From Sphingobium nicotianae (lineage in GTDB: Bacteria; Pseudomonadota; Alphaproteobacteria; Sphingomonadales; Sphingomonadaceae): a stretch of DNA of 64,000 nucleotides. Where the stretch lies: positions 1 to 64,000 of the forward strand of contig NZ_JAHGAW010000004.1 of the NCBI RefSeq assembly GCF_018603885.1. The letters run 5' to 3'. Shown in pieces: positions 38,254-46,989 of this stretch; within the stretch, counting starts at the first letter, position 1; each line of letters opens with the position of its first letter. The notes beneath the pieces were generated by a model. That model saw only the letters and a program-made list of their open reading frames with translations. It was not told where the DNA came from and did no database searches. The position numbers and the translations under genes were made by a program.

Positions 38254-39206
38254 GCCGCGCGCTGCCAGTAGCCCTTCCAATTCCGGCTAACACGACTCGC
38301 CAGACCAGCATCCAATACCATTGCAGCTTGCATGCCGTTATCGATGCGGCGGTTGTCCTCGCGCCACGAAGCTTCGCGGGCATACTGATAGAGATACTGG
38401 CCCGCGATATGATGGTGCGTCCCGACTTCCATGCGACGAAGGCGGCTGAAATAGCTTTCCGCCTGATTGGTGCAGGCGCCGTCATCGAAGAACTGGACCG
38501 AGTGATTGACGCGCTTCGTGTCCCAGCCGGCATGCAGGGCGTCCCAGCCCGTGCCTTCGTCGGCGTGGATGGTGGCGAGCGTTCCGACATGGTCGCGGAC
38601 GAATGGGACGGCATCACCTTCATTGCGAACCACAAAGGGAAGCGACTTGCCGTTGCGCGAGCGCATGATGACAACGCACATGCGCTTGCCCGAGCGGTTC
38701 TCGGACAGGCGGCGGTCCTTGCGGTCGGCCTTTACGTTCTCAGGCTTCACGTGACCGCCAAAAAATGCGCCGTCGATCTCGACCACGCCATCCAGCTTGC
38801 GGCCGATCTGCTCGCGCGCCATCGCTTCGCGCAGCTTGTGGGTAAGCACGAAAGCGGTCTTATACTGGCAGGACAGGTCGCGGCTCAGTTGAAGCGCTGC
38901 AACGCCCTTGGCACCGTTCACGAAGATGACGATAGCCGCCAGAAGGTCCGTGAAGCTCATCTTGCGCGAGGCGAACATCGTGCCGCTGGTGACGCTGAAC
39001 TGGTGATGGCAGGCAACGCACTTGAACTTGCGGCGCGTCGGAATGTCATAGCTCTCAACGCAGCCACAGCGCGGGCACACAGCCTCGCCGTCCGTCTCGG
39101 CCCAGCGCATTTGGCAAAAGGTCCGATACGCCTTGTCCTCGCCCATCGTGAAAACAGCCTTGAGGCTGATCGTGCGGGCCTTGGAAGAGAGGAGAAAGTG
39201 CTGCAT
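38250..39206 (-). CDS. IS1595-family transposase
   Basis: 318 aa. N-terminal zinc-ribbon (CPRCGCVES, FKCVACHHQF), then the ISXO2-like DDE domain: VVEIDGAFFGG (first Asp), IHADEGTGWDAL (second Asp) and NQAESYFSRLRR near the end. Start at MQHFLLSSKAR (ATG 39206) as usual for the family. It should be active: all segments are intact. Confidence 0.93.
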   Translation of the reverse strand: MQHFLLSSKARTISLKAVFTMGEDKAYRTFCQMRWAETDGEAVCPRCGCVESYDIPTRRKFKCVACHHQFSVTSGTMFASRKMSFTDLLAAIVIFVNGAKGVAALQLSRDLSCQYKTAFVLTHKLREAMAREQIGRKLDGVVEIDGAFFGGHVKPENVKADRKDRRLSENRSGKRMCVVIMRSRNGKSLPFVVRNEGDAVPFVRDHVGTLATIHADEGTGWDALHAGWDTKRVNHSVQFFDDGACTNQAESYFSRLRRMEVGTHHHIAGQYLYQYAREASWREDNRRIDNGMQAAMVLDAGLASRVSRNWKGYWQRAA

Positions 39207-39302
39207 GTCATCGAATCCGGCGATGTTATGCACTGGATATGATGGTTTACACATCAAAGTCAAGGGTGTATATCATCGTTTTTGATGATGATTGGAGCGC
39301 CC

Positions 39303-39536
39303 ATGGCTAAGGCGGATGCGGCAACGGTTGAGTTCGAGACTCGCGCAAAGAACCTGCTAAAAGGAGAGTTGAAGCGGAGGGGGGTTACCTATGCTCAACT
39401 GGCGGAAAAGCTGGCGGCGCTTGGCGTCGTCGAGAATGAGCGCAATCTCAACAATAAGATCAGCCGGGGCGGCTTCACCGCTGCGTTCCTGCTGCAATGT
39501 CTGACCGCAATCGAAGTGAGCTCGCTAAACCTGTAA
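39303..39536 (+). CDS. DUF6471-type HTH-like small protein
   Basis: 77 aa starting MAKADAATVEFETRAKNLLK and continuing GVTYAQLAEKLAALGV, ending RGGFTAAFLLQCLTAI. This is the pattern of DUF6471 small HTH-like proteins. Located just upstream of the membrane-protein gene, which overlaps its 3' end by 40 bp. Possible regulator; role unknown. Confidence 0.75.
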   Translation: MAKADAATVEFETRAKNLLKGELKRRGVTYAQLAEKLAALGVVENERNLNNKISRGGFTAAFLLQCLTAIEVSSLNL

Positions 39537-40483
39537 ATTGGATCATCCCTCTTGTCGGGCTGATGCTGGTGATCGGCATCGCATGGGGATTGGGGTGGCT
39601 ACAGGGCAGCGAGACCGAACGCCGCTATCAAACCCCCGCCGCCTATCAAGCAAGCGCTAAGGCCGACGCTGAGCGCGTCTGTGGAGCAGGGCCGGGTGCG
39701 TTTGATTGTATTTATGAAAAGGTAGAGGCCGCCAAAGAGCAAGCCAGCACCGAACAGGATTTGAGCGCCCAGCAGCGTGCCGCAAATTCCGCTCTCGCAT
39801 CGGCGGTAATATCTTTTCTGACTCTCGTGGTGACGGCCATTGGCGTGGTGTTCGTCAAATCCACTCTCGACGCGACTTGGAAAGCCGTTGATGACACCGG
39901 CAACGCTACCGAGGCCATGCTTGAAGCGAATAAGATTGCTTACGATGCTTACCGCCCTTGGATTTTCGTAAAAAGTGTTTCGGTCAATCCTCAAGACTGG
40001 CGAAGTCGAGGAGAAAGGTTTGAATGGGTTATTCAACTCCAAAACAAAGGTGCTTCTCCGGCTCTCATTGATGCTGTCGAATACAGATTGTGCCTGACCA
40101 ACGGAATACCGTCCGAGCCGTTCATGGACGATGACAGCCCTCATGGGCTGGCCATCAAAAGACGCCGATTTATGGATCATTTCATGACGACAGGACCGAT
40201 AGAGCCGATTGAAGCTAATGGTTCCAGCGCCCCAATTCTGTTCAATGGAGGCACCATCCTCACCCGGCGGAAGCCTCTTCCGGAAGAGTGGAAGGCGCGA
40301 ACCGAGGAGATTTTCCAGAAAACTATTCCAGTTGAAGGTTTTCTCGCTTGGTGGCTGCAAGGCCGGGTCCGATACCGAGATGCTCGGAACAGAGAGTGCG
40401 AAACCGCTTTCTGCTTTAAGTGCGACATGGGATGGGGGGCAATGACCGAAGAAGGCGGCACAAAGCACAACTACCGCATTTAG
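39497..40483 (+). CDS. IS cargo: two-helix membrane protein
   Basis: 328 aa. TM helix 1 at about residues 13-34 (WIIPLVGLMLVIGIAWGLGW), TM helix 2 at about 98-121 (LASAVISFLTLVVTAIGVVF). Then a large soluble C-terminal domain (PWIFVKSVSVNP to MTEEGGTKHNYRI), presumably facing one side of the membrane. No recognised domain; last gene inside the element. Overlap with the DUF6471 gene suggests coupled translation. Confidence 0.72.
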   Translation: MSDRNRSELAKPVNWIIPLVGLMLVIGIAWGLGWLQGSETERRYQTPAAYQASAKADAERVCGAGPGAFDCIYEKVEAAKEQASTEQDLSAQQRAANSALASAVISFLTLVVTAIGVVFVKSTLDATWKAVDDTGNATEAMLEANKIAYDAYRPWIFVKSVSVNPQDWRSRGERFEWVIQLQNKGASPALIDAVEYRLCLTNGIPSEPFMDDDSPHGLAIKRRRFMDHFMTTGPIEPIEANGSSAPILFNGGTILTRRKPLPEEWKARTEEIFQKTIPVEGFLAWWLQGRVRYRDARNRECETAFCFKCDMGWGAMTEEGGTKHNYRI

Positions 40484-40541
40484 CGTGCTAATCACGCGCC
40501 TTCCCCTTGGTGGCGCGCGTATCCAAACCATGAGCTAGTTG

Positions 40542-40568
40542 GCTTGGTGCGTTTGCTACATAATGCCG
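40542..40568. repeat. IS right terminal inverted repeat, 27 bp
   Basis: Perfect inverted copy of 36801-36827. Confidence 0.93.
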
Positions 40569-40576
40569 AGCGCCTC
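40569..40576. repeat. 8-bp target-site duplication, right copy
   Basis: AGCGCCTC, identical to 36793-36800. Confidence 0.93.
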
Positions 40577-41293
40577 GGCCGGCGTGAGCGGCGGCAGGAT
40601 GCCGGGGAGGCAGCTCGCCATCAGCGACTTTCCCGCGCCCGGCGGCCCGATCATCAGCAGATTGTGGCCACCGGCCGCGGCGATCTCCAGCGCGCGCTTG
40701 GCGGTCTCCTGGCCCTTCACCTGGACGAGGTCCGGCCCCTGGCGCGGCGGCTCGGCCTCGCCCGGCTGCGGGCGCGGCAGGATCGTGCTGCCCTTGAGAT
40801 GATTGATCAGGCCGAGCAGGTCCGGTGCGGCAAGGACGCCCTCCGACCCGGCCCAGGCAGCCTCGGCACCCTGTGCGGCGGGACAGATGAGGGTCAGCCC
40901 ACGCGAAGCGGCATGGAGCGCGGCGAGGAGGACGCCGGGCACCGGGGCGACGCGGCCATCAAGGCCAAGCTCGCCGACGACGAGATGCTCGGCAAGATCC
41001 TCCGCATCGACCACGCCCATCGCGGCGAGCAGCGCCAGCGCGATCGGCAGGTCGTAATGCGAGCCTTCCTTGGGCAGGTCGGCCGGCGACAGGTTGACGG
41101 TGATCCGCTTGGGCGGGAGCGACAGGCCGATCGCGGCGATGGCATTGCGCACGCGTTCGCGGCTCTCGGCCACGGCCTTGTCGGCGAGGCCTACCACGAT
41201 GAAGTTCGGCAGCCCCGCGACGAGCTGACACTGCACCTCGACCGGCCTCGCCTCCAGGCCGAGAAAGGCGACGGTAGCGACCGTTGCGATCAT
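40569..41293 (-). pseudogene. comM: comM (YifB), 5' fragment cut by the IS element
   Basis: N-terminal half of ComM: MIATVATVAFLGLEARPVEV, LSPADLPKEGSHYDLPIA, then the Walker A motif GPPGAGKSLMA and ILPPLTPAEAL. The frame then runs into the IS inverted repeat and stops at once. ATG 41293 is the normal start. Together with 36006-36800 it would form a full-length ComM of about 500 aa. This fragment alone lacks the Walker B and sensor regions and should not be active. Confidence 0.95.
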
Positions 41294-41913
41294 GATATGT
41301 TCTTCCCCCTAGCTGGGATATGCGGGGAGAGGCGCGGGGTGTCGAGGGGAATCTTTCTTTCCGCCGCACTTCCCGGTCTGGGCAGACGCGCGGTCGTCGA
41401 AGGCGCCGGACTGACCTTAACCTGGGCCGCGTGGACCACTTCCCGCTTCAATGATTGTCCGTTCTTGCGCGCTGACAATCGACGCCGGATGGCTGCACCC
41501 TGAGCAGTCGCTTCGGTTAGTTTGTCGTGGTGAACGGCCATTAGCCCCTCCTCTTCAGAGGAGGGGTTGGGGCGGTGCTGGACAGTTCGTCTGATCGCCG
41601 AGCGAGCGATGCTGGCGCATCGCCACCACCCCCTACCCCTCCTCTGAAGAGGAGGGGCTAATGACGGCAGTGTCGTCGCGCCCCGACTGGCGAGTTTCGG
41701 TAGAAGACGCCGGACAGCCGTCGTTCGAATTGTCCACGCCGCCTAAACCCGTTTGCCCTGAGCTTGTCGAAGGGGCTGTTTTTCTTCTGGAACGCGACAA
41801 GAAAGAACGGCCCCCTTCGACTGTCTGCCAAGGCAGGCGCTCAGGACAGGCTTCGACGAGCTCAGGGCGAACGGCTGTTGCATGAAGGGCTTTGGACGGC
41901 GAACGAACGCTTC
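41294..41913. other. Intergenic stretch with palindromic repeats, no gene
   Basis: 620 bp. It contains a 29-bp perfect inverted pair (see the repeat at 41539) and a second, looser palindrome around 41755-41877 with recurring pieces such as TGAGCTTGTCGAAGG. Short frames here are repeat-derived. I see no gene. Confidence 0.7.
41539..41663. repeat. Long palindromic intergenic repeat
   Basis: Arms 41539-41567 and 41635-41663 are perfect 29-bp inverted copies, each arm itself largely palindromic around CCCTCCTCTTCAGAGGAGGG. Spacer 67 bp. Confidence 0.9.
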
Positions 41914-42627
41914 TCAACCCTCGGCCCCCACCTTCACCGGCAGCTCGAACAGGATCGGGAAGAGCGAGATTAGCTCCGGGTCGCCTTCGGCCTTGAGGAG
42001 GCCAGCCGGTTCCAGCTCGGCTGGCGGCACCTTCCCATGGACGTAGGCGCCCAGGCCCGGCGCGGTGCCGGTGAAGATCGCCGCCGCATCTTTCGGTTCC
42101 TCGCGCGTGATGGCGATCTCGCCGTTGCGGACATGGCCGCGGAAAGCGAGCGAGCCGAAGCGGAAGCCGACAACAAAATCCAGTCCCTTCGCCCGCTCGG
42201 GCACCAGCAGGGTGCGCATCGACAGCATGATCGAGACCGGGCTGATCGGCAGGTTGGGATCGTGCGCGGGCGAGCGCGCGGCCCATCGGCCCAGCTCCTT
42301 GACGATGATCTCCGCCTCATAGCCCCAGGGGGTCAGGCCATAGACCTGCACATTGGCCGGCGGCGGCAGCGTCGTCTTCTCGATGATGCCGCGCGCTTCG
42401 AGCTCGATGAGGCGCTGGGTCAGCACATTGGCGCTCAGGCCTGGCAGATCGCCGCGCAGGTCACTGAACCGACGCGGTCCCAGCATAAGCTCCCGCACGA
42501 CGAAAAGAGCCCATCTTTCTCCAAGCAATTCAAGGCCATGGGCTGTGCCGCACGCGTCGTCGTAGCGGCGGATGGATTCACCTTTCGTCGCCAATCTGGA
42601 CCGGTTGGTTGTTTTTTCTAACTTCAT
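41914..42627 (-). CDS. HxlR-family transcriptional regulator with C-terminal extension
   Basis: 237 aa. N-terminal winged HTH of the HxlR type: ACGTAHGLELLGERWALFVV, RRFSDLRGDLPGLSANVLT and RLIELEARGIIEKTTL. After residue 110 there is an SCP2-like tail (GLDFVVGFRFGSLAFRGHVR, DAAAIFTGTAPGL). Divergent from the nine-gene VOC/GST operon starting at 42709, so probably its regulator. HxlR proteins often sense thiol-reactive compounds; no obvious sensor Cys cluster beyond one near residue 26. Confidence 0.9.
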   Translation of the reverse strand: MKLEKTTNRSRLATKGESIRRYDDACGTAHGLELLGERWALFVVRELMLGPRRFSDLRGDLPGLSANVLTQRLIELEARGIIEKTTLPPPANVQVYGLTPWGYEAEIIVKELGRWAARSPAHDPNLPISPVSIMLSMRTLLVPERAKGLDFVVGFRFGSLAFRGHVRNGEIAITREEPKDAAAIFTGTAPGLGAYVHGKVPPAELEPAGLLKAEGDPELISLFPILFELPVKVGAEG

Positions 42628-42708
42628 AGTTGCAATATGTAATTTCCAAGGACATGATTGTCAAGGTTGAGCGAATCGCTCGTCAAGGAATGAGAGGGAG
42701 TGCCTGAC

Positions 42709-43143
42709 ATGGAAAAGATGATTTTCGTGAACCTGCCGGTGACGGACCTCAGCCGGTCGATCGCGTTCTACGAGGCGATCGGTGCGACGGCGGATCAGCA
42801 TTTTCGCGACGATACCGCGCAGATGATGAAGTTTTCCGAGACGATCTGCGTGATGCTGCTGACGCACCCCCGTTTCAGCGGCTTCACCAGCCGCAAGATC
42901 CCCAATGCTCATGAGACCGCGCAGGTGCTGCTCTGCCTCACGGAGGAGAGTCGCGCCGATGTCGACGGCACCGTCGCCAAGGCGGTCTCGGGCGGCGGCG
43001 CGGCCGACCCCAATCCGGTGCAGGACCATGGCTTCATGTATGGCCGCAGTTTCGAGGATCCGGATGGCCACATCTGGGAAGTCACCTGGATGGATGTCGA
43101 GGCGGCGATGGCGGCGAGTGCCGGCGCCGAAGCCTCGGCCTGA
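42709..43143 (+). CDS. VOC/glyoxalase-fold protein
   Basis: 144 aa. MEKMIFVNLPVTDLSRSIAF and FYEAIGATADQHF, then YGRSFEDPDGHIWEVTWMD: a single glyoxalase/bleomycin-resistance (VOC) subunit with its metal-site Glu near the C terminus. First gene of the operon regulated by the divergent HxlR. ATG 42709 preferred to the GTG at 42700. Substrate unknown. Confidence 0.88.
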   Translation: MEKMIFVNLPVTDLSRSIAFYEAIGATADQHFRDDTAQMMKFSETICVMLLTHPRFSGFTSRKIPNAHETAQVLLCLTEESRADVDGTVAKAVSGGGAADPNPVQDHGFMYGRSFEDPDGHIWEVTWMDVEAAMAASAGAEASA

Positions 43144-43170
43144 CGCCGCCGGAACGAGGGGAGGCAAGCC

Positions 43171-43401
43171 ATGTCGTTCCAATCCTACCTCGACACTATC
43201 CAGGCCAAGACCGGACAGTCGCCCGCGGACTTCCGCGCCTATGCCGACTGGCAAGGCTATCTGACGGACGGTCAGCTCAAGCCCGAGGTCAAGGCGGGCA
43301 CGATCGTCGCCGACCTCAAGCGGGACTTCGGCCTCGGTCATGGCCACGCCATGGCGATCTACGCCCTGCTCAAGGGCATCAAGTCGGAAGGCGAGAATTG
43401 A
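43171..43401 (+). CDS. DUF4287 protein
   Basis: 76 aa: MSFQSYLDTIQAKTGQSPAD and DLKRDFGLGHGHAMAIYALL are the DUF4287 signature, a small helical domain often found beside VOC or SRPBCC genes. Second gene of the operon, 27 bp after the first. Role unknown. Confidence 0.85.
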   Translation: MSFQSYLDTIQAKTGQSPADFRAYADWQGYLTDGQLKPEVKAGTIVADLKRDFGLGHGHAMAIYALLKGIKSEGEN

Positions 43402-43449
43402 GGGGCTGACCGGCCCCTCCGCCGACCTTGCACCCAAGGAGGTTTTACC

Positions 43450-44121
43450 ATGCCACAGAGAGACGATGCCGCCATCGAGGTCACGGGCTTTGCCTGGGTT
43501 CCTCCCTTTGCCCGGGGCCATGTCCGCGATCTGCGCGTCCGCTGGGCGCTGGAGGAGATCGGCCTCGATTATCGCACCCGCCTGATCAGCGCGGTCGAGC
43601 GACCGACCAGCTATTTCGGCGAGCAGCCCTACGGCCAGGTGCCCTATTACAAGGAAGGCGATGTCGAGATTTTCGAGAGCGGCGCGATCGTGCTACACAT
43701 CGCCGAGAAGGATGAGCGGTTGCTGCCGCGCGATCCGGTCGGCCGGGTCCGCGCCCAGACCTGGCTTATCTCCGCGCTGAACAGCATGGAGCCCTACATC
43801 ATGAACATGGTGACGATCGACGGCTTCTGCGCGGACCAGGAATGGGCGCTGCTGCGCCGCCCGGCCCAGGTCGAGATGATGGAGCGCCGGCTGCAGCATC
43901 TCTCGGTCGCGCTGGGCGACAAGGACTGGCTGGAAGGCCGCTTCACCGTCGGCGATCTCATGATGGTCGAGGCGTTGCGGAACCTGTCGGCCGACAGGCT
44001 GTCCATCCCGCAAAACTTGCAGGACTATGTCGCGCGGGGCGAGGCCCGGCCCGCATTCCAGGCGGCGCTGGCCGCGCAGCTGGCCGATTTCGTGCCAGAT
44101 GAAGAAGGAGTGCCCGCATGA
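43450..44121 (+). CDS. Glutathione S-transferase family protein
   Basis: 223 aa. Thioredoxin-fold N terminus (LRVRWALEEIGLDYRTRLI, GQVPYYKEGDVEIFESGAI), then the helical C domain (FTVGDLMMVEALRNL with the N-capping-box region). The conserved Ser/Tyr nucleophile position is not obvious near the N terminus. Third gene of the operon; its stop overlaps the next start (ATGA). Confidence 0.88.
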   Translation: MPQRDDAAIEVTGFAWVPPFARGHVRDLRVRWALEEIGLDYRTRLISAVERPTSYFGEQPYGQVPYYKEGDVEIFESGAIVLHIAEKDERLLPRDPVGRVRAQTWLISALNSMEPYIMNMVTIDGFCADQEWALLRRPAQVEMMERRLQHLSVALGDKDWLEGRFTVGDLMMVEALRNLSADRLSIPQNLQDYVARGEARPAFQAALAAQLADFVPDEEGVPA

Positions 44122-44498
44122 GCTATATTGATGGGTTCGTCTGCCCGGTGAAGCCGGGCCGCAAGGACGACTATGCCGCGATGGCCAGCATGGCCGCGCC
44201 TCTGTTCATCGAATATGGCGCGCTGCGCGTCGTCGAGAGCTGGAACGACGATCTCATGGTCGGCAAGACCAACGACTTCCGCACCGCCGTGGTCGCCGAG
44301 GACGGCGAGGATGTCGTCTTCTCCTGGATCGAATGGCCGGACAAGGCGACGCGCGACAAGGGCTGGGAAGCCCTGATGAAGGACGAGCGCATGAAGGGGC
44401 CGGAGGACAATCCCATGGCCGGCGCACGGATGATCTATGGCGGCTTCTCGACGATCCTCGATCAGGCATCGATCGAGGGACAGGATCGCGGCGGCTGA
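44118..44498 (+). CDS. DUF1428 protein
   Basis: 126 aa: YIDGFVCPVKPGRKDDYAAM, GALRVVESWNDDL and WIEWPDKATRDKGWEALMKD are characteristic of the DUF1428 family, a small ferredoxin-like dimeric fold. Overlaps the GST gene by ATGA, so translationally coupled. Function unknown. Confidence 0.9.
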   Translation: MSYIDGFVCPVKPGRKDDYAAMASMAAPLFIEYGALRVVESWNDDLMVGKTNDFRTAVVAEDGEDVVFSWIEWPDKATRDKGWEALMKDERMKGPEDNPMAGARMIYGGFSTILDQASIEGQDRGG

Positions 44499-44540
44499 CC
44501 GCCGGCAGCATTCGCTTCGAATAGCTCAAGGAGAGATGCG

Positions 44541-45305
44541 ATGAGAAACAAGCATGGCGAATTCATCTGGTACGAGCTGATGACGCCGGACGTGCCCGGT
44601 GCGAAGGCCTTTTACGAGGCGGTGGTCGGCTGGAAGATCAGCGACGAAAGCGCGTCGCCCGGCATGGACTATCGGATGATTTCCGCGCCTGACGCGATGA
44701 TCGGCGGGGTTCTGCCGATTGACAAGGACATGGCCGATCACGGCGCCCGTCCGGTCTGGGTCGGCTATATCGGCGTGGATGATGTCGATGCGGCGGTCGC
44801 GGGGATCAAGGAACGCGGCGGCAATGTCCATATGGGTCCGGTCGACATTTCCGCCGGCCGGCTCGCCATGGCGACCGATCCGCAGGGCGCGCTCTTCTAT
44901 GTGATGCGCGGCGCCGTCGATGCGGTGAGTACGGCCTTCGCGACCGGGAAGGACGGCCATTGCGAATGGAACGAGCTGTCCATCCCGGACCAGAAGGCCG
45001 CGCACGACTTCTACGAGGGCCTGTTCGGCTGGACCAATCCGGAGAGCATGCCGATGGGCGCCATGGGCGACTATCGCTTCCTCTATGCCGGCGACATCCG
45101 CATCGGGGCGACCGTCGAGCAGAAGGACCGGCCGGCCTACTGGCTGCATTATTTCCACGTGCCGTCCATCAATGCCTCGATCGACGCGGTGAAGGCGCAT
45201 GGCGGCAGCATCATGATGGGGCCGCATGAGGTGCCGGGCGGCGGCAATATCGTCATCGGCACCGACCCGCAGGGCGCGACCTTCGCGCTGTCGGGGCCGC
45301 TCTGA
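44541..45305 (+). CDS. Two-domain VOC protein
   Basis: 254 aa made of two tandem VOC halves: FIWYELMTPDVPGAKAFYEA at the start and WNELSIPDQKAAHDFYEGLF near residue 140. The two halves probably form one active site. Such proteins handle small toxic or electrophilic metabolites, but the substrate is unknown. Good Shine-Dalgarno (AAGGAGAG) before ATG 44541. Confidence 0.9.
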   Translation: MRNKHGEFIWYELMTPDVPGAKAFYEAVVGWKISDESASPGMDYRMISAPDAMIGGVLPIDKDMADHGARPVWVGYIGVDDVDAAVAGIKERGGNVHMGPVDISAGRLAMATDPQGALFYVMRGAVDAVSTAFATGKDGHCEWNELSIPDQKAAHDFYEGLFGWTNPESMPMGAMGDYRFLYAGDIRIGATVEQKDRPAYWLHYFHVPSINASIDAVKAHGGSIMMGPHEVPGGGNIVIGTDPQGATFALSGPL

Positions 45306-45352
45306 GACCGAGAGATACTCACAATCCCCCCATTGCCGAAAGGAATACGGCC

Positions 45353-45841
45353 ATGACGCACTATATGACCACCTGCCTCTGGTTCGACGGCGCCGCCGAG
45401 GAGGCCGCCGCCTTCTATGTGACGCTGATGCCCGACAGTCATGTCGACAAGATCATGCGCTCGCCGGCGGACAATCCCTCCGCCCAGGAAGGCCAGGTTC
45501 TGGTCGTCGAGTTCACGCTGGGCGGGCAGAAGTTCGTCGGCCTCAATGGCGGGCCTATGTTCAAGCATAGCGAGGCGGTCAGCTTCCAGATCCATACCGA
45601 CGATCAGGCGCAGACCGACCGGCTGTGGGACATGATCACGTCCAACGGCGGCGCGGAAAGCCGGTGCGGCTGGTGCAAGGATCGCTGGGGTGTCAGCTGG
45701 CAGATCACGCCCAAGCGCCTCACCGAGCTGACCGCCGATCCCGATCCGGCGGTGGCGCGGCGGGTGTTCCAGGCGATGATGACGATGGGCAAGATCGACA
45801 TCGCCGCGCTGGAGGCGGCCGCGGAGGCGCAGCCGGCATGA
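45353..45841 (+). CDS. PhnB-like VOC protein
   Basis: 162 aa: MTTCLWFDGAAEEAAAFYVT, GLNGGPMFKHSEAVSFQI, RCGWCKDRWGVSWQITPKRL. This is the PhnB/3-demethylubiquinone-methyltransferase-like VOC subgroup; no methyltransferase domain is present. Sixth gene of the operon, overlapping the next start by ATGA. Confidence 0.88.
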   Translation: MTHYMTTCLWFDGAAEEAAAFYVTLMPDSHVDKIMRSPADNPSAQEGQVLVVEFTLGGQKFVGLNGGPMFKHSEAVSFQIHTDDQAQTDRLWDMITSNGGAESRCGWCKDRWGVSWQITPKRLTELTADPDPAVARRVFQAMMTMGKIDIAALEAAAEAQPA

Positions 45842-46491
45842 GCTACACCCTCTATGCGCATCCCTTCTCGAGCTATTGCTGGAAAGTGCTCATCGCGCTC
45901 CACGAGAAAGAACTGCCCTTCGATTATAAGATGATCGAGAGCGAGGAGGCGATGAGGGAGCTGAACGGTCACTGGCCGCTCGGCAAGTTCCCCGTGCTCG
46001 TCGACGAGGGCGTGCCGGTGATCGAATCCACCACGATCATCGAATATCTCGACCTGCGCCATTATGAGCGCGCGCCGCTGGTCCCGGCCAATGCCATCGA
46101 TGCGCTCGATGTGCGGTTCATGGACCGGGTGTTCGACAATCATGTCATGACGCCCATGAACGCCATCGTGCAGGAATATCTCATCGATGGCGCGTCGCCG
46201 GACCGGGCGCGGATCGCGAAGGCGGAGGCGGCGCTTGACGCCATCTATGCCTGGCTGGACGTGCGCCTGGCCGGGCGGACATGGGCCAGCAGCCACGGCT
46301 TCAGCCTCGCCGATTGCGCGGCCGCGCCGGCGCTCTTCTATGCCGACTGGGTGCGGGAGATTCCGGATGCGCTGGGGCATCTGCGCGACTATCGTGCGCT
46401 GCTCAACGCGCGGCCGTCGGTCGCGAACTGCATCGAGGAAGCGCGGCCTTATCGCGGCTATTTCCCGCCCGGCGCGCCGGATCGGGATTGA
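45838..46491 (+). CDS. Glutathione S-transferase family protein
   Basis: 217 aa. YTLYAHPFSSYCWKVLIALH has the CxxC-equivalent/Ser position of GST family proteins; GKFPVLVDEGVPVIESTTII is the classical glutathione-binding cis-Pro and ES segment. C-terminal helical domain ends in PPGAPDRD. Coupled to the PhnB-like gene by ATGA. Confidence 0.9.
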   Translation: MSYTLYAHPFSSYCWKVLIALHEKELPFDYKMIESEEAMRELNGHWPLGKFPVLVDEGVPVIESTTIIEYLDLRHYERAPLVPANAIDALDVRFMDRVFDNHVMTPMNAIVQEYLIDGASPDRARIAKAEAALDAIYAWLDVRLAGRTWASSHGFSLADCAAAPALFYADWVREIPDALGHLRDYRALLNARPSVANCIEEARPYRGYFPPGAPDRD

Positions 46492-46515
46492 GCCGGTCAC
46501 ATCCGGGGAGGGGGA

Positions 46516-46989
46516 ATGCGCGGTTATTTCTGGAAGGCGCTGGCGATCTGCGGGACGCTCGACATCGGTTACGCCATGGCCCTCGCCATGGCGCTGGGCG
46601 GCCGGCCCGGCGGTGTGCTGCGCTCGGTCGCCGCCGGCCCGTTCGGGCCGCAGGTGCTGAGTTGGGGCATCTCCGGCCCGCTGGCCGGGCTGGCGGTCCA
46701 TTATGCCATCATGGCGGTGATGGTCGCGGTATTCGGGCTGATCGCGGGACGTGGCCTGCTCGACCGGGTCAGCCCGTGGATCGCCGGGCCGGTCTATGGC
46801 CTGATCCTCTATCTGGTGATGTACTGGATGGTCCTGCCGCTGCGCTGGCCGGCCACCCAGCCGACGCTCGATCCCGCAACCGTGGCGTCGGCGCTCTTCG
46901 CGCATATCGTGCTCGTGGGCCTTCCCATGGCGCTCATCGCACGACGCAGTTTTCGCAAGGTCAGAAAGGCGCCCGTCCATGGTCAATGA
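46516..46989 (+). CDS. Four-helix membrane protein
   Basis: 157 aa. Predicted TM segments near residues 7-28, 61-82, 90-113 and 125-143; starts MRGYFWKALAICGTLDIGYA. No family identified. It belongs to the operon by spacing (25 bp after the GST gene, overlapping the SRPBCC gene by 11 bp). Inner-membrane role unknown. Confidence 0.72.
   Translation: MRGYFWKALAICGTLDIGYAMALAMALGGRPGGVLRSVAAGPFGPQVLSWGISGPLAGLAVHYAIMAVMVAVFGLIAGRGLLDRVSPWIAGPVYGLILYLVMYWMVLPLRWPATQPTLDPATVASALFAHIVLVGLPMALIARRSFRKVRKAPVHGQ

Larger units (their letters stand above)
36801..40568. mobile_element. Complete IS1595-family element with cargo
   Basis: 3768 bp bounded by perfect 27-bp inverted repeats and flanked by the 8-bp direct repeat AGCGCCTC, as expected for IS1595-family transposition. 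It interrupts comM; removing the element and one copy of the duplication restores comM in frame. It carries a DDE transposase on the minus strand and five other genes on the plus strand, including a Panacea-domain pair. Confidence 0.95.
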
